Below, one piece after another: positions 61,691 through 64,000 of a stretch of DNA of 64,000 nt. The notes beneath the pieces were generated by a model. That model saw only the letters and a list, made by a program, of their open reading frames with translations, had not been told where the DNA came from and made no database searches. This DNA is from Hydractinia symbiolongicarpus (Eukaryota; Cnidaria; Hydrozoa; Anthoathecata; Hydractiniidae), in NCBI RefSeq assembly GCF_029227915.1, contig NC_079880.1, positions 32,295,501-32,359,500 of the forward strand, read 5' to 3'. The position numbers and the translations under genes are program-made. Every line of letters starts with the position of its first letter. Position 1 is the first letter of the stretch.

Positions 61691-64000
61691 ACATATATGA
61701 TGAAAATTATGTGAATGATATGCATGATATGCGATACGATACGATACGATATATATGATGCATGCACGATATATATGATTGTGTAAATGATATATATAAT
61801 GTGTGAATGATATATATAATGTGTGAATGATATATATGATTGTGTGAATGATATATTCTTCTCTACCGACAAACGAGTGAAATTTTACTTATTTTTTAAT
61901 TCTACAGTGCAAAAAGCTTATATTTTTTGCTGATCTATATAATAATACGCCAGTTCCGTGTGTCTGTGACAGGCAAAGTTGATATCGTCATTTTCCTATG
62001 ATGTTGCCGAAAAAATCTTTGATGTTACTGAAAAAAATATGTCTGTTTTGTTAGCAGGTTTACTTTGTTTACATCACGTGATGAAAACGCTCAATTTGAT
62101 TTGCTGAAATAAATTTAACGGCTAACTTTCCAAAAATGGTGTCCCTCGACACCGAAAGAAACACAAAAGAAAGGTCCCTTCGTCTTGAAAAAAGTGCAAA
62201 AGTGATTCAGACTCTAAGTACTCTAAGTAAAGAAGTAGAAGTAGAAAAATAAAGTTGAAAGCCACAAGAAGTTACTTCGGAAGTGAAGAGTGGAGCTAGG
62301 AAGTAGTAAAGTAAAGCTAGAAGTAGAAAATGCATGCTAGAGTTTCAAGTGGATTGGAAAAAGTAAGAACTTTGATATATTTAGACGTTCCGTTTTTATG
62401 TCGCTGAAGCTGCGTGTTACTTTTTTTATGTAGTACACTTAAAATTGTCAAGCAAAATAGCATTCTCAAAAAAAATCCATTGAAGCTCCAAATTCTTAAA
62501 GTTTTCACCGCGTTTTTTTTAAAAATAAAAAAGCTAGCCATATTTGTTTACAATTTTTTTGCATAATTAATGTGTCCCCTGGTGCGTAACTAAGGTATTT
62601 GTCCTAAAATTCAAAATGCTACATAAAGCTGTTAGCTGGCTAACAAACTAATTTGCTGGACAAACGGAAAACTTTGGTTTGTTTTACATTACTATTGTTT
62701 CTCTTTATAATGTCTTTTACTAAGCATGAATAGCTAGCTATAGGACCCAGTTAAGTCTCCCCAGTTGAAGTATATTTAACTGGGTGTCTTAGCTACTGTT
62801 ATCTGATAGCTAATGTTAGCTTTAAGGCTCCCATCCCAAGCTTAGCTAGCTCCAACCTATCTCATCTTTTTTGAACACGAATTATGATGAAATAAGCTAG
62901 CTACAAAATCTTTCTTGAACTTTTAGGATGGTGTGACTCATTGTTATGCCCATAGAGTATAATTTTTTCACATTACCTGTGAACTTTACAAAAGGGACCA
63001 CAATATGACAAGTGAAACAAATTTTATAGAATTTAAAGTGTGTGTTAAGTTATTTTTATTGTTTTGTTTCTGTCATCCCGTTAAACTTTTGTCAGCCTAC
63101 ATGTAATATGCCAGGTTTTTTTACAGGTTTTTTTACATGTGATTGGAAATTTACGTGTGTTTATGATGACTTTGGGTTAAAAAAATTATGAGAGGATGGT
63201 ATGATTAAGTCAGTTTATAATTGTTTGTGTTGCAAAATGCTGTTTTTTAAAATTTTGTGTAAATTTTTGTGGAAATAAACCACATGCAATATATACTGAA
63301 AGAACAAATTTTTATAGAATCAGACTTCACTGTAAGCTGTTGTATAATCTGATGTCTTTATATTTCGTAATATAAACTATTGTTGGGGAGAACTAACTGT
63401 ATGTGATGTCATTTTTGGTGGAAGAAAATTCCATGGTTTCACATTTTTGTTTTTTTTGAGAATTAAAATTTTGTAGGGATATATAAATGTTTGCTGATGA
63501 TAAAAAAATACTTAATGTTCTGACTGAAACTGTTTTTATTTTTTATATTTTGTAATCTAACGGGAGAGGACTGTATACACTGAAATGACTTTTATATTAT
63601 AACCTTTTTGTGGAAGATTAATGGGTATTGGCAATATATGATATGCTGAATGAAATTATTTTTGTTGATTTAGATGTGTTTCTCAAAAACCAATCTGTTT
63701 TACATTTTGTGTACACTTTTGTTTACGAACCGTATACAATGTTTCCAAAATAATGAGCTTTTTTATTCAAGTTTATTCTTTGCTTATTGATTTTTCGACA
63801 TTTAGGTTCAAAATTGTTGGTAAAGGGCAGTATGGATCATCATACTGCAAAAGAAAAAATTTTGTCTTCTTAACTGCTTGTTTTTTACATTTTGTGTAAA
63901 CTTTTTGTGGGAGAGGATAGTATGCAACTGAAATGACTGATTTTTGCAGATTTAAATTTGATGTTTTCCAAACTATAGATTTTCATATTTTCGTAGGAGC
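61691..64000. other. Right end, no gene recognised
   Basis: 61700-61860 continues as GATATATATGATGTGTGAATGA repeats. 62136-62252 has a 38-codon plus ORF (MVSLDTERNTKERSLRLEKS) without family. From 63100 to the end, words such as ACATTTTGTGTAAA, GAGAGGA(C/T) and ACTGAAATGACT recur at about 200-300 bp, a degenerate tandem repeat. Missing N-terminal RCC1 exons were sought on the minus strand and not found. Confidence 0.4.

Noticed and set aside
60327-61872. Long ORFs in several frames rich in Tyr, Ile, Met and Leu repeats
   Set aside because: They are readings of a 12-bp minisatellite without stops; no codon bias, no domain, and all frames are open together.

Overview
The window is AT-rich eukaryotic DNA with small introns between short exons, and it is most likely cnidarian. 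The strongest sign is the exon at 8042-9042. It encodes four copies of the C-x3-C-x3-C-x3-C-x3-CC cysteine-rich domain (CRD) joined by polyproline, a combination known from minicollagens and other nematocyst capsule proteins. I cannot name the species.

Host genes, all but one on the minus strand. (1) 83-522 is the terminal exon of a SUEL/rhamnose-type lectin. (2) 8042-35950 is a large secreted multi-EGF locus. It has 17 EGF-type exons, all symmetrical phase 1-1, a phase-1 terminal exon with the polyproline/CRD tail, and two possible signal-peptide first exons (1A at 34672-35950, 1B at 26936-27749). Because exon 1A has no terminal exon of its own before 1B, the simplest reading is one locus with alternative first exons. 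(3) 12673-14014 is an alpha-kinase-type ORF inside the 7-kb intron before the CRD exon, broken by two one-base shifts in A runs. (4) 36912-37682, plus strand, is a two-exon gene for a P2X7-type intracellular cysteine domain, with one in-frame TAG. (5) 50088-60139 is a HERC4-like E3 ubiquitin ligase: 23 exons that join in phase, with the last RCC1 repeats, the linker and a full HECT domain. Its first RCC1 repeats are not found and should lie beyond the right edge.

Mobile DNA fills the rest. 0.7-7.8 kb holds a Harbinger-like end, a THAP fragment, a Tigger/pogo element with two other elements nested in it, and two MITEs. The multi-EGF introns hold a SINE, integrase-like fragments, a reverse-transcriptase fossil, two TTAA-flanked piggyBac-like MITEs and an older relative. 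39.4-49.2 kb is a layered nest: a tyrosine-recombinase fossil, then a pogo/Tigger element split by an 8.0-kb Polinton/Maverick relic whose left terminal repeat is itself split by about 2.1 kb of other repeats. Introns of the HERC4-like gene carry a second tyrosine-recombinase fossil, a 20-bp minisatellite and a large 12-bp minisatellite.

The most interesting candidate is the multi-EGF/CRD locus: a possible nematocyst or matrix protein in which interchangeable His-rich secreted heads are joined to an EGF chain and a disulfide-forming polyproline/CRD tail. The joins are inferred from splice phase and need transcript evidence.
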